Assembly: GCF_011075055.1 (NCBI RefSeq)
Contig: NC_058150.1
Span: forward strand, 12,739,408 to 12,803,407
Direction of reading: 5' to 3'
From: Mangifera indica
Taxonomy: Eukaryota; Streptophyta; Magnoliopsida; Sapindales; Anacardiaceae
DNA: 64,000 nucleotides
Below the pieces are notes generated by a model. That model was not told the origin of the DNA. It did no database searches and saw only the letters and a program-made list of their open reading frames with translations. Positions 45,895 through 57,602 of this stretch are shown here, one piece after another; the stretch's first letter is position 1, and each line of letters begins with the position of its first letter. A program made the position numbers and the translations under genes.

Positions 45895-47005
45895 GTGAAG
45901 AGATACAGGAATTTGGAAAGGGGTGCAGGAAGGGAATGGGTGCGTTAAGAGGTGCGCAAATTTGAGAAAGGGTGCGGAAATGGTGCAAAAATTTGGAAAG
46001 GGGTGCGGAAACCTTGTGGAAAGGGTATGGGTGTGGGAATCTGGAAAGGGGTGCATGAATTTCTTAAAGGGTGCGACAAGTATTGCGGGTGCATGGATGG
46101 TGCGACAATTGCGGAAAGGGTGCGGGAATTGCTGAAAGTTTGTGGCAAGCGTGGCGGGTGCGTGGAAAGTGCGACAATTACGGAAAGGGTACAATAGTTT
46201 CTGAAAGGGTGTGGCAATTGTGGAAAAGGGTGCGACAGTTTTTGAAAAGGTGTAGTAATTACATAAAGAGTGCGACAACTTCTGAAAGGGTGCGACAGTT
46301 TCTAAAAGGGTGTGGTAATTACGGAAAGGGTGTGACAATTGCGAAAAGGGTGTCACAGCTTCTGTAAGGGTGTAGAAAGGGTGCGACAACTTTTCACAGG
46401 GTGCAAAAAGGGTGTGACAGCTTCTGAAAGGGTGCGGTAGTTTCTAAAAAGGTGTGGCAATTACGAAAAAGGTGCGATAGATTCTAAAAGGGTGTGAAAA
46501 GAGTGCGACAACTTTTAAAAGGGTGTGGTAGTTTCTGAAAGGGTACAAGAATTGTTGAAAAGGTGTGGCAAGTGTGGCAGGTGCGTGGAAAGTGCGATAA
46601 TTGTAGAAAGGGTGTGACAATTGCCAAAAGGGTGCAACAGCTTTTGAAGGGGTGCAGTAGTTTCTGAAAGGGTGTAGGAATTGCTGAAAGGGTACGACAA
46701 GTATGACGGGTGCGATAATTTCTAAAAGGGTGCATGGAAGTGTATGGCAGTTTCTGAAAGGGTGTGGCAATTGCGAAAAAGGTGTGACAGCTTCTGAAAG
46801 GGTGCAACAGTTTCTAAAAGGGTGTAGGAATTGCTAAAAGGGTGCTGCAAGCTTGGCGGGTGCGTGGAAAGTGCAACAATTGCGGAAAGAGTTCGACAGC
46901 TTCTAAAAAGGTGTGACAATTGCTGAAAGGGTGCGACAACTTCTGAAATGGTGTGACAGTTTTTGAAAGGGTGCGAGAATTACTAAAAGGGTGCCATAAT
47001 TTCTG
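45895..47005. repeat. 20-bp minisatellite array, ~1.1 kb
   Basis: More than 50 variants of a 20-bp unit of the form GGGTGYGRCARTTNCTRAAA, with periodic longer units containing GTGGCGGGTGCGTGGAAAGTG. Twenty is not a multiple of three, so 60 bp gives a 20-residue repeat. All three minus-strand frames stay open over long stretches (45772-46389, 46444-46770, 46484-46807), giving HPFRNCHTLSE-type peptides. These ORFs are a property of the repeat and are not supported as genes. Confidence 0.9.
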
Positions 47006-47500
47006 ACAACAAAAAGAGTTCTTTGACGATCTTCAGGCATGGGCTCATCCTCTCCGGTGTGCCATCCTTCCAGTTGTCCTCATCGACGTCATTGTCATCA
47101 ACGAAGATGACTCACCTAGTGTCGACGAAGATGAACCTTTTTCATCTTTAGTCTTTGTCAAAGATGAAGATAATTAGTCTTTGTCGACACCAGATGAGTC
47201 ATCTTTGTCGATGACGATACCAAGAAGGATTGTAGCAAGGAGGGTGCATCAGAGAGAATGAGACCATGCCTGGAGATTGTTGACAATGTCTTTCTATCAC
47301 CGAAAAAATTGGATCTAAAAGTCCTAGTGAAAAAATATAGTTTTTGAAAATTTGATTGTGAGAAAATTGTTAGTTTTTAGGGTTTAGGATGGAAAAATGA
47401 AATCAAATTTAAGTTTATTTTTAATATTAAATATAAAATAACGATTTTACTTTTAAAACAAACAGATTTAAATGGTCATAGGTGGATAAATTCTTTTTGG
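47005..47500. mobile_element. relative of the 'GGCC-AAGGACTATTT' MITE family, truncated
   Basis: Contains the same GC-richer core of CATCGACG / GATGAAGA motifs and the right-arm sequence GTTTTTAGGGTTTAGGATGG...TAGGTGGATAAATT seen in copy 2 at 14700-14850. Neither terminus is preserved, so the minisatellite may have grown inside this element. Confidence 0.5.
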
Positions 47501-47879
47501 TTATTTTTCCCAAGTACTAAATTTTGTCTTATAAACTTTTTATATTTAAAAAAAAAAAACCAATACTATGTGACATGTTATGTTGACTTTACAAAGATCT
47601 CAATAGTAACAATATGATAACTAGTTTGTATGATCAAAGCTTAGATTTAATCCAAACATTTATAACATGTTTAGAGTAGTTTATGTTAATAATTTAAATA
47701 TGGATTATTATCACAATTTTAAATTATTTTAGTCTGAAGAACAAAATGCCACTAAGTGTTTCTAAGTGTCTCCTTCCTTGCTAGGTTTACTTGGTTGCCT
47801 TAAATGAGTTGGTATATATCATTAAGGTTAATTTAATTTGTCTTTTATGGGAAACTAGGTTATAGAGTTTATGCATATT
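47500..47879. other. intron-like sequence upstream of hAT copy D
   Basis: The last 80 bp (GGTTATAGAGTTTATGCATATTAGCAG) match the intron end before the main exon of copy E (56150-56178). Nothing else recognised. Confidence 0.55.
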
Positions 47880-48345
47880 AGCAGGAAATCATTGAAATAA
47901 AAGAACAAAATCGCCATTTTAGAACTGGGCTAAATAAAGAGATGGTGTTAGATATAAATTTGAAGAGTTCATCATGTTCTTTAAGAAAATCTTTGATAGT
48001 GTTATAAATATTTACAATAAATATGCCAAGGATGTCAGTATGGAAAGTAGTTTGCATCAGCAAAATCAGAGCTTAAATCCTATTTGACAGATTCCAAAGT
48101 TCCTCCATATGAAGAGTTTGATATACTAGATTGAAAGTGAGTCAACTCTCCAACTTATCCAACACTAATCAATACCTATTTCTAGGCCTTTTCTTCCTAC
48201 ATATTTTGATTATTCTTTGAGGAATGAAATTGAAAATTTTTATAGCGGTGGGTTGGATGATGACTTAAAAAATGCTTTGGCATGTACAAAAGTTTGGTTG
48301 CAAATATATAATGAAGTTGTTGAAATAAAAATCTATGTTTTATTT
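47880..48345 (+). pseudogene. hAT-derived gene family, copy D (internally deleted)
   Basis: Starts after an AG acceptor with EIIEIKEQNRHF (compare copy B EITQIREQNVNF), loses the BED finger and most of the middle, and resumes with VINIYNKYAKDVS, a frame-shifted dimerisation region and GLDDDLKNALACTKVWLQ. The 3' flank GTTGAAATAAAAATCTATG matches copy B's 3' flank. Clearly non-functional. Confidence 0.8.
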
Positions 48346-48824
48346 ATCCCATTTAGTTATTTCAATTCAATGTTTTATGAAGCTCAAGTTTGGGCAACAA
48401 GCCTCTTTATTGCCATTGCAATTCCATTTCCTGCAAATCTCAAGTGTGTTACATATATAACATGTATATGGTCTCTATCTAAACATATATATATACTGAG
48501 TATGCAAGATAGAAACCAAAACTATAATTGTAGAATATTACACACTAACCTCCAGCCATTGTTTAACGATTTGATGCAAATAATCCTCTGAAAATTGCTT
48601 GCAAACTTTCGTTTTCCAGGTGATTTCTTTTTTTTATAGAATGGTGTATATTTTTCTCAGGAAAAAGATCACCCAGGGATCCTCTTTTTAACCTTAAAAA
48701 TAAGCATTCTACCATCAAGAATGCTACAGAAAAGGTGTGGAGTTATGACATAAGAGTTACAGACCATAATGCATGGGAAGTTACTGCATGAAGCAGTTAC
48801 GTGGAAACAAAAACGAAACTGACA
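48345..48824 (-). mobile_element. candidate Copia 3' LTR
   Basis: On the minus strand a purine-rich tract CCAAGTGGGAGAA (48828-48840) is followed by TGTCAGTTTCG, the expected polypurine tract and LTR start of a Ty1-copia element whose pol lies at 49128-50774. The LTR's far end was not defined. No matching 5' LTR was found to the right of 53300. Confidence 0.5.
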
Positions 48825-49127
48825 TTCTCCCACTTGGTTTGTAACCCATAAATCCACATACTGAAGTAAGAAATAAAATACACGAATCATGGCGATAAGT
48901 CCTCCAAGAACGAGTATTATCTTCCATGTATCACAATGTATTCATTCCTTTATAACTTAATGAATAAACCTTATATTTATTCTAGGTCCAAAATTGATTA
49001 TTTTCTCAACCAAAATGTACGCATAAAAATGAGAAAAACTAATCAATTTAAAAAAAAAAACTAAATAATTTTATTATAGAGAATGTATATACATCAAATC
49101 ACATGATGGAATCAACTCCCATCACAA

Positions 49128-49637
49128 TTACAACATGCGATCAACTCTCATTCGCTCTACATGATCCTTAAAACTCTTTGGTGGCATGTCTTTTGTCAAA
49201 GGATCGACAATCATCAATTTAGTGCTAACATGTTCAATGACCACTTTATTCTCTTTTACATGTTCCTTAATGGCTAAATACTTAATGTCGATATGTTTAT
49301 TTTGACTACTACTTTTATTATTTTTAGCCAATAAAACAGCAGCTGAATTGTCACAATAAATTTTTATCGGCTTAGAAATAAAATCCACAATCCTAAGCTC
49401 ATATATGAAACTCTTCAACCATACATCATGTGATGTAGCCTCAAAACAAGAAACGAACTCAGCCTCTATGGTAGATATAGCAATCAATGGCTGCTTGACA
49501 CTCCTCCAAGATTTGGCTTCGCCGGCAAACAAGAAAATATATCTAGATGTTGATTTTCTTGAATCAACACAACTAACAAAATTCGAATCGGAGTAACCAA
49601 CTACCTCCAAATTATCAGTCCATTTATATATAAACAT
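49128..49637 (-). pseudogene. Copia RNase H domain
   Basis: An open 169-codon segment: GYSDSNFVSCVDSRKSTSRY (first Asp), STIEAEFVSC (Glu), IYCDNSAAVLLAKN (Asp) and KHIDIKYLAIKEHV (His/Asp). All core catalytic motifs of the Ty1-copia RNase H are visible. It is followed by the C-terminal LTKDMPPKSF tail. It is separated from the RT by stops. Confidence 0.9.
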
Positions 49638-49763
49638 GTATTCTTTGGTCCCTTGAAGGTACTACATCACTTTCTTTGCAACTCTCCAGTGGTCTATACC
49701 TGGGTTACTCTGATAACTTCCTAACATCCCAACAGCAAATGTAATATTAGGTCTTGTGCAAAC

Positions 49764-50774
49764 CTAAACATACATAAGACTTCCAACAGCTGAAACATAG
49801 GGAATGTTCTGTATTTGTTCCTTTTCAAATTTATTTTTAGGGTATTGGTTCAAATTAAACTTATCACCCTTTACAATTGGTGCTATACTTGGTGAACAAT
49901 CTTTCATTCGAAATCTCTCTAAAACTTTGTTGATATAGGTTTCCTGAGATAGACCTAGTATGCCTTGAGATCTGTTCCTATGAATCTTAATGCCAATGAC
50001 ATAAGACGCCTCACCTATATCTTTCATATCAAAGTTTTTAGAGAGAAATTATTTCACGTCATAAAACAACCTTTTATCATTGGTTGCAAGTAATATATCA
50101 TCCACATATAGAACAAGGAAACAAATTTTACTCCCACTGACCTTCTGATATATACATTGATCTATGATATTCTCTTCAAAATCGAATGAAGAGATAACCT
50201 CATGGAATTTTAAATACCATTGACGGGATGTTTGTTTCAATCCATATATGGACTTCTTAAGCTTGCACACCAAATGCTTACCATCACTAGAGGAGAATCC
50301 TTCAGGTTGTTTCATATATACCTCTTATTCTATATCTCTATTGAGGAATGTTGTTTTCATATCTATTTGATGCAGTTCCAAGTCAAAATGGGCTACTAAT
50401 GCCATTATAATACGGAAAAAATTTTTCTTAGATACAGGAGAAAAAGTCTTTGTATAATCGATTCCCTCCTTTTGAGTGAAACCCTTAGCAACGAGTCTTG
50501 TTTTATATCTCTCGATGTTACATAATGAGTCTTTCTTTGTTTTAAAGACCTATTTACACCCAATGGCCTTTGCCCCATTAGGTAACTTGATAAGATCCCA
50601 GACTCTATTACTCTTCATAGATTCCATCTCATTTTTCATAGCATTGTGCCACAAAATAGATTTACTGCAATCCATTACTTGTGAAAACGTAACAAGATCA
50701 TCTTCAGCTCCTAAATTATGGTCAATTTCTTGTAAATACACTATATAATCACTAGAAATAACTGATCTCCTCAT
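49764..50774 (-). pseudogene. Copia reverse transcriptase domain
   Basis: Segments on the minus strand: WHNAMKNEMESMKSNRVWDL at about 50700-50600, GFSSSDGKHLVCKLKKSIYG-LKQ, FLVLYVDDILLATND (YVDD catalytic motif) and the C-terminal SYVIGIKIHRNRSQGILGLS. Stops at 50748-50315 and near 50040 break the frame. Confidence 0.9.
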
Positions 50775-50789
50775 TCTAGTTGATCTTCT

Positions 50790-51694
50790 TAATGTTGTAA
50801 CACTATCCTCTTGTGGAGTAGAGTGTACAACTAGTGGTTCAACAGTATCTGAAGGTTGTTGAACAGTTTGATCTACTAGAGTATTATCAGCAACTTATGA
50901 AACTTCATTAATTGATTATTCAACATCTATTTGAATTTGAGGGATGTTGTGAATAACATCCAATTTATTACTCGAAACGGGTGGATGAGTATCTAAATGA
51001 TCTTTCTCAGAAACTAAATCCTGAGATTGATCGCTCCCACTGATTAAGTCATTTGCAAGAAATTTTGTATTTCGAGATTCCACTATTCTAGTGCTATGTG
51101 ATGGACAATAAAATCTATAACCCTTATACTTTTTGGCATATCCAATGAAATAACCACTTATAGTCTTTGGGTCTAATTTCTTCTCATGTGAATTATAAAC
51201 TCTTACTTCAGATGGGCATCCTTAAATGCGTATATGTCACAAACTCAGTTTCCAACCTTTAAATAACTCAAATGGTGTTTTAGAAACAGCCTTGGTTGGA
51301 ACTTAGTTCAATATATACATTGTTGTTTTAATAGTTTCTACCCATAATGATTTAGGAAGTTTGGAGCTACTAAGTATACTCTGCACCATGTCCAATAAAG
51401 TTCAGTTTCTTCTTTCTGCTACACCATTTTGGTATGGGGAACAATCCCATTTTCTTCAAGAAACCTTGCAAATGGATCAGGTGCTTGTTCATTATGAGTG
51501 TATTTACCATAATATTCTCTACCTCTATCTGATCTCACAATTTTAATTTTTTTTCTAGATTGTTTCTCTACTTCTGCCTTGAAAACCTTAAAGGCATGTA
51601 ATGCTTCATTCTTGTTATGAAACATGTAGAGATACATGTATCGTGAATAATCATCAATAAATGAGATGAAGTATTTTTTACCATAAGCGTCCAT
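50790..51694 (-). pseudogene. Copia integrase
   Basis: The open segment 51419-51694 has KYFISFIDDYSRYMYLYMFH and VRSDRGREYYG, the first Asp and the DRGGE-type second Asp (Gly replaced by Arg). Downstream sequence to 50790 keeps the integrase tail and Ser/Thr-rich linker only in broken frames. Confidence 0.85.
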
Positions 51695-51700
51695 ATCAGG

Positions 51701-52387
51701 TCAACAAATATCTGTATGTATGATTTCTAATATGTCTGAACTCCTTTTGGCATTTTTCTTTGACTTGTTATTTTGTTTTCCCTTTATACAATCCACACAA
51801 GTATCAAAGTCAGTAAAATCTAGAACATCTAGTATCCCATCATTTACTAACCTTTTAATTCTTTCTATGGAGATATGTCCCAATCTCCGATGCCACAACA
51901 TAGAGGAATTTTTATTCATAACACTCCTTTTAATACCAACATTACTTTTAACATGCATAAAATTAAATGAAACATTGTTTTGTAATTGAATTCCGAACAA
52001 ACCATCAGACAATGTACCATTTCCTACAACTACAGATTTATAAATCAAACTAAATGCAGTTTCATTAAATGTAAAGGAAAATCCAAAGGGTACACGTCTT
52101 GAAATAGAAATCAAGTTTCTAGAGAAACTTGGAATGTAAAAAGTCCGTTCTAAATCCAATACAAAGCCAGAATCTAAAACTAATCTGCATGTTCCATTAA
52201 ATGTAAAGGAAAATCCAAAGGGTACACGTCTTGAAATAGAAATCAAGTTTCTAGAGAAACTTGGAATGTAAAAAGTCCGTTCTAAATCCAATACAAAGCC
52301 AGAATCTAAAACTAATCTGCATGTTCCGACCGCTTCCACATGTGAATGTATCTTATTTCTCGAATAGATGCTCTGTTCACTGGCCAT
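51701..52387 (-). pseudogene. Copia protease tail and GAG-pre-integrase domain
   Basis: A 228-codon segment with the pre-integrase zinc region MLWHRRLGHISIERIKRLVN and CVDCIKGKQNNKSKK (HxxxH/CxxC). It contains two perfect tandem copies of a 44-residue block (52064-52327). It follows gag after one stop (about 52400-52410). Confidence 0.88.
52064..52327 (-). repeat. 132-bp in-frame tandem duplication within Copia pol
   Basis: Positions 52196-52327 and 52064-52195 encode the same 44 residues, from GTCRLVLDSGFVL to FGFSFTFN. The two nucleotide copies appear identical in the stretches I compared. A length of 44 codons keeps the frame. The duplication is therefore young or copied with the element. 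Confidence 0.92.
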
Positions 52388-52411
52388 CGGTTTCCTTTGG
52401 TTTAGAAAGCC

Positions 52412-53296
52412 CTACAAGGTATTTGAAATATGGATTGTAGAACCAGAATCAATCCACCAAGTGTTATGACAAACATCAACCATATTAGATTCATAACATA
52501 CAAGTGAGATTGGATTACCTTTCTTTTCAAGCCAAGCTTTAAACTTAATGCAATCCTTTTTCACATGTCCTTTCTTTTTACAGAAAAAACATTTGGATTC
52601 CTTCTTAAATTCAAGCTGATTGAATATTTCATCCTTTCCCTTATATTTAGCTTGGTTCTTCTTCTTCTTCCCTTGTGTAACCATATGTGCACTTTCATTC
52701 ATTTCAATCAACAACCTTCCTTCCTCTTGTATACACATGGTCAGAAGTTCATTGATTGACCATTTTTCTTTATGTGTGTTATAAGAGATTTTGAAAGGTC
52801 TATATTGTTGTGGAAGAGAATTTAGAATGAAATGCACTAGGAAAGATTCAGACATCTCAATCTCAAGAGCCTTAAGCTGAGCCACAATATCCCTCATTTG
52901 CATGATGTGCTCATGCACACCTTTAACACTAGTGAGCTTCATTGATGTAAACTTTGTTATAAGAGTGTTGGCAAGTGCTTTATCTGAAGACTCAAACTGT
53001 TCATCAATAGCCTTCAGTAATTGTCTGACATTATTACACTCAGGGATTGAACCATGAATACTAGCAGATATGCGTGTCCTGATGAATATCATACTCAAGT
53101 GATTAGATTGCTCCCAACGTTCATACAGGGCAATTTCAGTCTGAGTGCTAGTTTCTGTAGCTGTAGGTAGTTCATCCTTCCTAATAGCATAATCAATGTC
53201 CATACACCCTAATTGGAGAAGAATTCTCTCCTTCCAAATTTTATAATTGTCACCACTCAAAATAAGAACATTACATACATTATCAGAGAAATTCAC
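52412..53296 (-). pseudogene. Copia gag and start of protease
   Basis: An open 294-codon frame: UBN2-type gag (LILSGDNYKIWKERILLQLG, LPQQYRPFKISYN), a basic tract, the CCHC knuckle CFFCKKKGHVKKDCIKF (Cys-x2-Cys-x4-His-x4-Cys), then the protease motif WWIDSGSTIHISN. A stop at the 3' end separates it from the next frame. Confidence 0.9.
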
Positions 53297-53893
53297 AAGT
53301 TGAATAACTGTAAATAAATATTAACATACACACTTAAGTCACAAAATTTGAAGCAATCAAAATTTATATCATGTTCTACCAATGTATAAACATGCTGCAA
53401 ATATATAAACCACATAATATAAAAACTGTCTATGGGCTAAGTTTTTAATTTAAATAGGTTTATATACAAATATAAAAACCGTATGATGAAACTACCAAAT
53501 TATATTCCTTTTCTTCATTCCTGTGGATAGATTAAGAAAAATAATTTGTTATTTCATTCTAATTAATCACATAAATATAATAAAAATTTATGTGGGATAA
53601 GATTTATTATACTTATAATGATTAATTACAATTGATGTCATTTAACTAAATGTGATCCTAGGATACTTAATGTATAACTTTGATATAATCAAAGATGTTG
53701 TGGCTACTCTATGATAAGTCAAAATTATACTAATCACATGACATCTAATTTTATGCATATAATCTTTAAGAAATTATTTAAAGTATAATTTCATTTAAAC
53801 CAAAATTATGCATAAAATTAACCATATAAACAATATTAAATTATTTAATAAACACTAAAAATTGGATAAATCAAACTTAAATTATCCAATTAA

Positions 53894-53926
<33 letters not shown>

Positions 53927-54769
53927 TTTGGCATTCACATACTATAAAAATATATTTTATTAAGGCCAAAATGTATAATATATTAAAACTAAACCCTAAC
54001 AACTTTTATTTTTCATAGCAGAGGAAGGTCACGGGTTCAGCAAACTAAAATTTTATGAAAACCAAAAATAAAACGTATAGGGATATATGTTGTCCCAAAT
54101 TCCCAACAAAATGAAATTGGCTAGGCGGTAAATCTCCGTATTATCTAAGGTTGTATTATCTTATGTCTTGTGTTACGTAAAAAATTATTGTCCATTTATA
54201 ACTTCACCTCTGATATTGAATTTGTTTGCCTTCTTGATTGTCTAGTTTTGTGATTAAAGCCAAACAAACAAGACACTCTTCTTTCTAGTCACAACAGTCA
54301 CAGTCTCCATGAATCATCTCCTCTTGTAATTGTAGCTTATTCTTTTTTATGTTTCGCTTGATGTTTGGCATTGTCATCTTGGTTATCCACCATCCACAAT
54401 TGTGCTTGCCTCCATGTTCGGTCTAGTTCATTGTTCATAAGATCTCTTGTTTGTGTGCCATGTGTGTCTTCTTGATAAAAATCATCGCCTTTTTTTTTTT
54501 ACAAAATGTACTTACATCTTTTGGGGTCCTCTCAAGCTTCTTCTCCTTAATGTATAAGAATTTATTAATAGAGTAAAACAACGATAGAAAACAAATCAAC
54601 AAAAGTTTCAACGACAACAAAGGATAGATCAAAATCAAAAGAGTTGAACAACAAGAAACTTTAAAATAGGATTTGTTGATAATTATGAATTATATTTTAG
54701 ATTTATATAGTTATGCCATTTTCATAATTATTTGAAATTTTAACAAAGTATTTCAATCATTTGTGTAAT
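53297..54769. other. noncoding DNA with (AAT)n tract
   Basis: AT-rich. An AAT microsatellite lies at about 53898-53926. A Copia 5' LTR and primer-binding site were looked for here and not found. Confidence 0.55.
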
Positions 54770-54945
54770 AGGTATATATGAGGCGGGTATAGGGGGAGGT
54801 GAGGATTTGTCTATCTACATCCTTGCCCCATCCTCACTTATAAGGATTTTTCCTGTTCCTCTTAAAAAGAATCCTCTTCCTGTTGGACGCAAGGCAAGCT
54901 AGGAACTTAATCAAAAGAGGACTAAATTATCATCCCTAGCTTTAA
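54770..54945. mobile_element. truncated relative of the G-rich hAT MITE
   Basis: Contains GGGGGAGGTGAGGAT, CCCCATCCTCACTTATA and the typical right end AAATTATCATCCCTA. The left terminus is lost and no TSD is visible. Related to 10173-10792. Confidence 0.6.
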
Positions 54946-55290
54946 TGCTTTGTGGATGTAAAAGTAACTAGAATGAGGAATATTTTTCTGTGTTGGGCTT
55001 TAAATAAAATTATTTTAATTAGTTACACTTGTTTTTATAAAAAAAAAATTAATTTTTAATTCAACTTTTAATTTAGTGGTCGGTGGAAAAGAAGCAAATG
55101 TATGGACCTTTAGAACGCGGAAAGAAAATTTCTGATAAGATTTCATAATCCAAAGTCCAACCTTCTGTTTAATTTTTTGACTTCAAGCACCACTTTTTGA
55201 CTTAATTCCTATCTATGCATTATGTACCCATGGGAAGGGTCAGTCTGTTTTCTTATTCAAAAGCTTCATATTGAATTTAGTGGGAAAAGA

Positions 55291-56629
55291 GATGGATCTA
55301 ATAACCATTCAGTTTAATCCTCAAGATTATTTTCAAGTAAGTTTTTTTTTTTTTTGCTCATGTTCATGCAAAATTATATCTCTCTGATTTGTGTTTAGTT
55401 TATGTAAAAGGAAAAGAAAAAAAATCAATCAGGGCATGAAGTTTCTGTGAGATTTAGTACAACTTTACAGCTACATCCCAAGAAAGGCTGGAATGGCTTC
55501 TAAAATCATGGCCTATTTCTAAAATCTTCAACAACAAATACAAGTTGTAACATTACATACCAAGATGTTCATTTGTCTCCAATATAAATACATATATAAT
55601 TTGTATAATTGTTGTCTACTGTCTGTTATAGTTCTTCATTGTTAATTACCTGAAACTTCTGATCATCACAATGAAAAGTCCCTGCATATATTTCCTATTA
55701 AAAAAGACAAAAAAAATACAAATAAAAATGGGTACTATGGTACGATTCAATCTATCTGTTGATGTTTTCGTTCCTGCTTTGTCCAATCTGAACTGACAAA
55801 GTTTCTTCCATTAAACATGTGAAAATATTGAATCCGTAGCACAACAGGGAGGAGCACCTGTATACAATGGAACACATCTACCAAGTGGATAGGTTCTCTC
55901 TTTATATTACATAAAAATCTTTCGTAACATTAATAATTTGTCTAGTTATAGTATAATCATCTACAATAGTCTTAATATACATATACGCATCAATTAATAA
56001 AGCAAAACATATGTTTCGTAATCCCTGGAATTCTTGGCAATATCTCCATGCTTACTAGCAAACTATGTAAGTTCACTTGGTTTCATTAAATATGTTTCAA
56101 AGATTCTCTCTCCTTGAGCTCAATTTTAGTTGTCTTTTATTGCTTAATAGGTGATAGAGTTTTATGTATATTAACAGGAAATCACAGAAATAAGAGAACA
56201 AAATGCCAATTTTGGACCAACTCTAAATGAAGAGATGGTAATGCAAACAAATTTGGAAAATTTATTATGTTCTAAGCGAAAAAGGTGGTTCAAGGTTTGA
56301 GAGGATTTCAAAAAGTATTTAGGCAAAGAAGAGAAGGAATGGGCTAAATGTAAATACTATAAGAAGAAGTTTGTAAGATTAAGTAAGAATGACTCCACAC
56401 ATCTCAAGAATTATCTAAAACGTTGACTAGTTTGAGAAATCTAGGTGAATTAGCAAATAAAACAAAAGAGATAAGTGTGATTGATCAAGAACTAAATGAC
56501 TCCAATTTGATGCAAAAGATTATTAAGTATAAACTAAACGGCATAAAGGATGATATACATGATGTTTATGGACAAGAGAAAGTTAACTTGCACAGACATT
56601 TAGATCAACTCCTCGGTCTTTTTAATGTG
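55291..56629 (+). pseudogene. hAT-derived gene family, copy E (5' part of chimera)
   Basis: Leader exon 1 (MDLITIQFNPQDYFQ, 55291-55335, GTAAGT donor) and its promoter region match copies A and B. Exon 2 is disrupted. The main exon starts after an AG acceptor at 56177 with EITEIREQNANFGPTLNEEM. The BED finger has lost ligands: KCKYY in place of KCxYC, HLKNY in place of HLKNH, and a stop replaces the last Cys. After a frame change, an open segment from 56423 reads DQELNDSNLMQKIIKYKLNG and YGQEKVNLHRHLDQLLGLFN, matching copy B residues 74-131. At 56630 the sequence switches without a stop to auxin response factor coding sequence. Confidence 0.82.
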
Positions 56630-57602
56630 GATATGACAATCTCAAATTGTGTAGATGAATCAAGTTTCTTGCTGTCTTCTGAGAATGTGGATCAAGCAAA
56701 TCCACCAGCTGGAATGTTTGTGAAGGTAAACATTATAGTCACTCTCTGAAAGCATACTAAGGTGTTTGGAGATTGTTCCGTTTCAAACTGTGACATGCAC
56801 AGTCTCCCTGCTAAAACCATTTCTCTAGCAAAACCTGATGTTTTATGCTTGTGATCTCCTGTTCTTTTTGGCCTTTAATGCCTGACATATTTCAGAAATT
56901 TTGATTAGTCTAGTCACAACGCACTGGACCGATTATGTTTGAATGTTAAATGTGGTCCCTTTACGAATGTAAGTTTCCTAGAGGATGCTTTTTTGAACAG
57001 TCACACTATGCCAACTTTGGCGTTGTTTTGCATGCTTTTCTGCTAAGATGTTTGTTTTTAATTTTAATTTTCATGCGAAACATGATTTCATAAGTTTTAA
57101 CTTCATTTGATTGGCTTTTCATCATTTAATTGCTGATCAAATAATGTAAATTGACAGGTTTATAAATCAGGGTCCTTTGGACGGTCACTGGAAATTTCCA
57201 AAGTTTAGCAGCTGTGCTAAGCTGTGCAGTGAACTTGCTCCTTTGCATGGCCTTGAAGGCCAACTAGAGGACCCTCTGAGATCAGGCTGGCCATTTATAT
57301 CAATTGACCGGGAGAATGATGTTCTTCTCATCGGTGATGACCTTTGGCAGTAAGTAACTAGTCCTGCTCCGTTTTATTGCTGTCTCTTTTGAAGTTGTGT
57401 ACAACTTTTTTTCAGTCTAGTAGCATTACTAAATTTTGGTTGCTTGCTTATGGTTTCACAGTAGTTTGTAATTCATATTGAATCATGTATTTTCTTTTTC
57501 CATTGTCCTATCATCAGGGAGTTTGTAAGCAATGTGTGGTGCATTAAGATACAACCTTCACTAGAAGTGCATCAGATGACAGAAGACTTGTGGCTTGAAC
57601 CG
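56630..57602 (+). pseudogene. ARF6/ARF8-type auxin response factor, C-terminal exons
   Basis: Three exons with conserved splice sites. 56630-56725 (DMTISNCVDESSFLLSSENV, on to MFVK, donor GTAAAC). 57158-57349 (VYKSGSFGRSLEISKFSS, LEGQLEDPLRSGW, ENDVLLIGDDLW, donor GTAAGT). 57518-57602 (EFVSNVWCIKI..EVHQM). This is the Aux/IAA-type PB1 dimerisation domain, with the basic GRS patch and the acidic DRENDVLL / GDD motif that mediate ARF-ARF and ARF-IAA contacts in the nucleus. The wording is closest to ARF6/ARF8. Introns are kept, so it came by DNA-level rearrangement rather than retroposition. Substitutions such as CAKLC and PFISI in the PB1 core suggest relaxed selection. The stop TGA at 57603 seems to be provided by the following LTR. 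Confidence 0.85.

Larger units (their letters stand above)
48824..53296 (-). mobile_element. Ty1-copia retrotransposon, degenerate
   Basis: Minus-strand gag-protease-integrase-RT-RNase H order with stops and frameshifts between and within domains. The coding part is about 4.2 kb. The 5' LTR and primer site are not recognisable, and the element abuts hAT copy D on its 3' side. Its gene order (integrase before RT) identifies Copia rather than Gypsy. Confidence 0.9.

Noticed and set aside
45772..46807. Minus-strand ORFs of up to 205 codons with repeated HPFRNC peptides
   Set aside because: All minus frames are open because the 20-bp unit lacks stops. This is a minisatellite, not a gene.
45895..47005. 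Possible CRISPR array
   Set aside because: Units abut without unique spacers, and the context is plant nuclear DNA.
53297..54000. 5' LTR of the Copia element
   Set aside because: No sequence matching the putative 3' LTR and no GCTCTGATACCA-type primer site were seen here.
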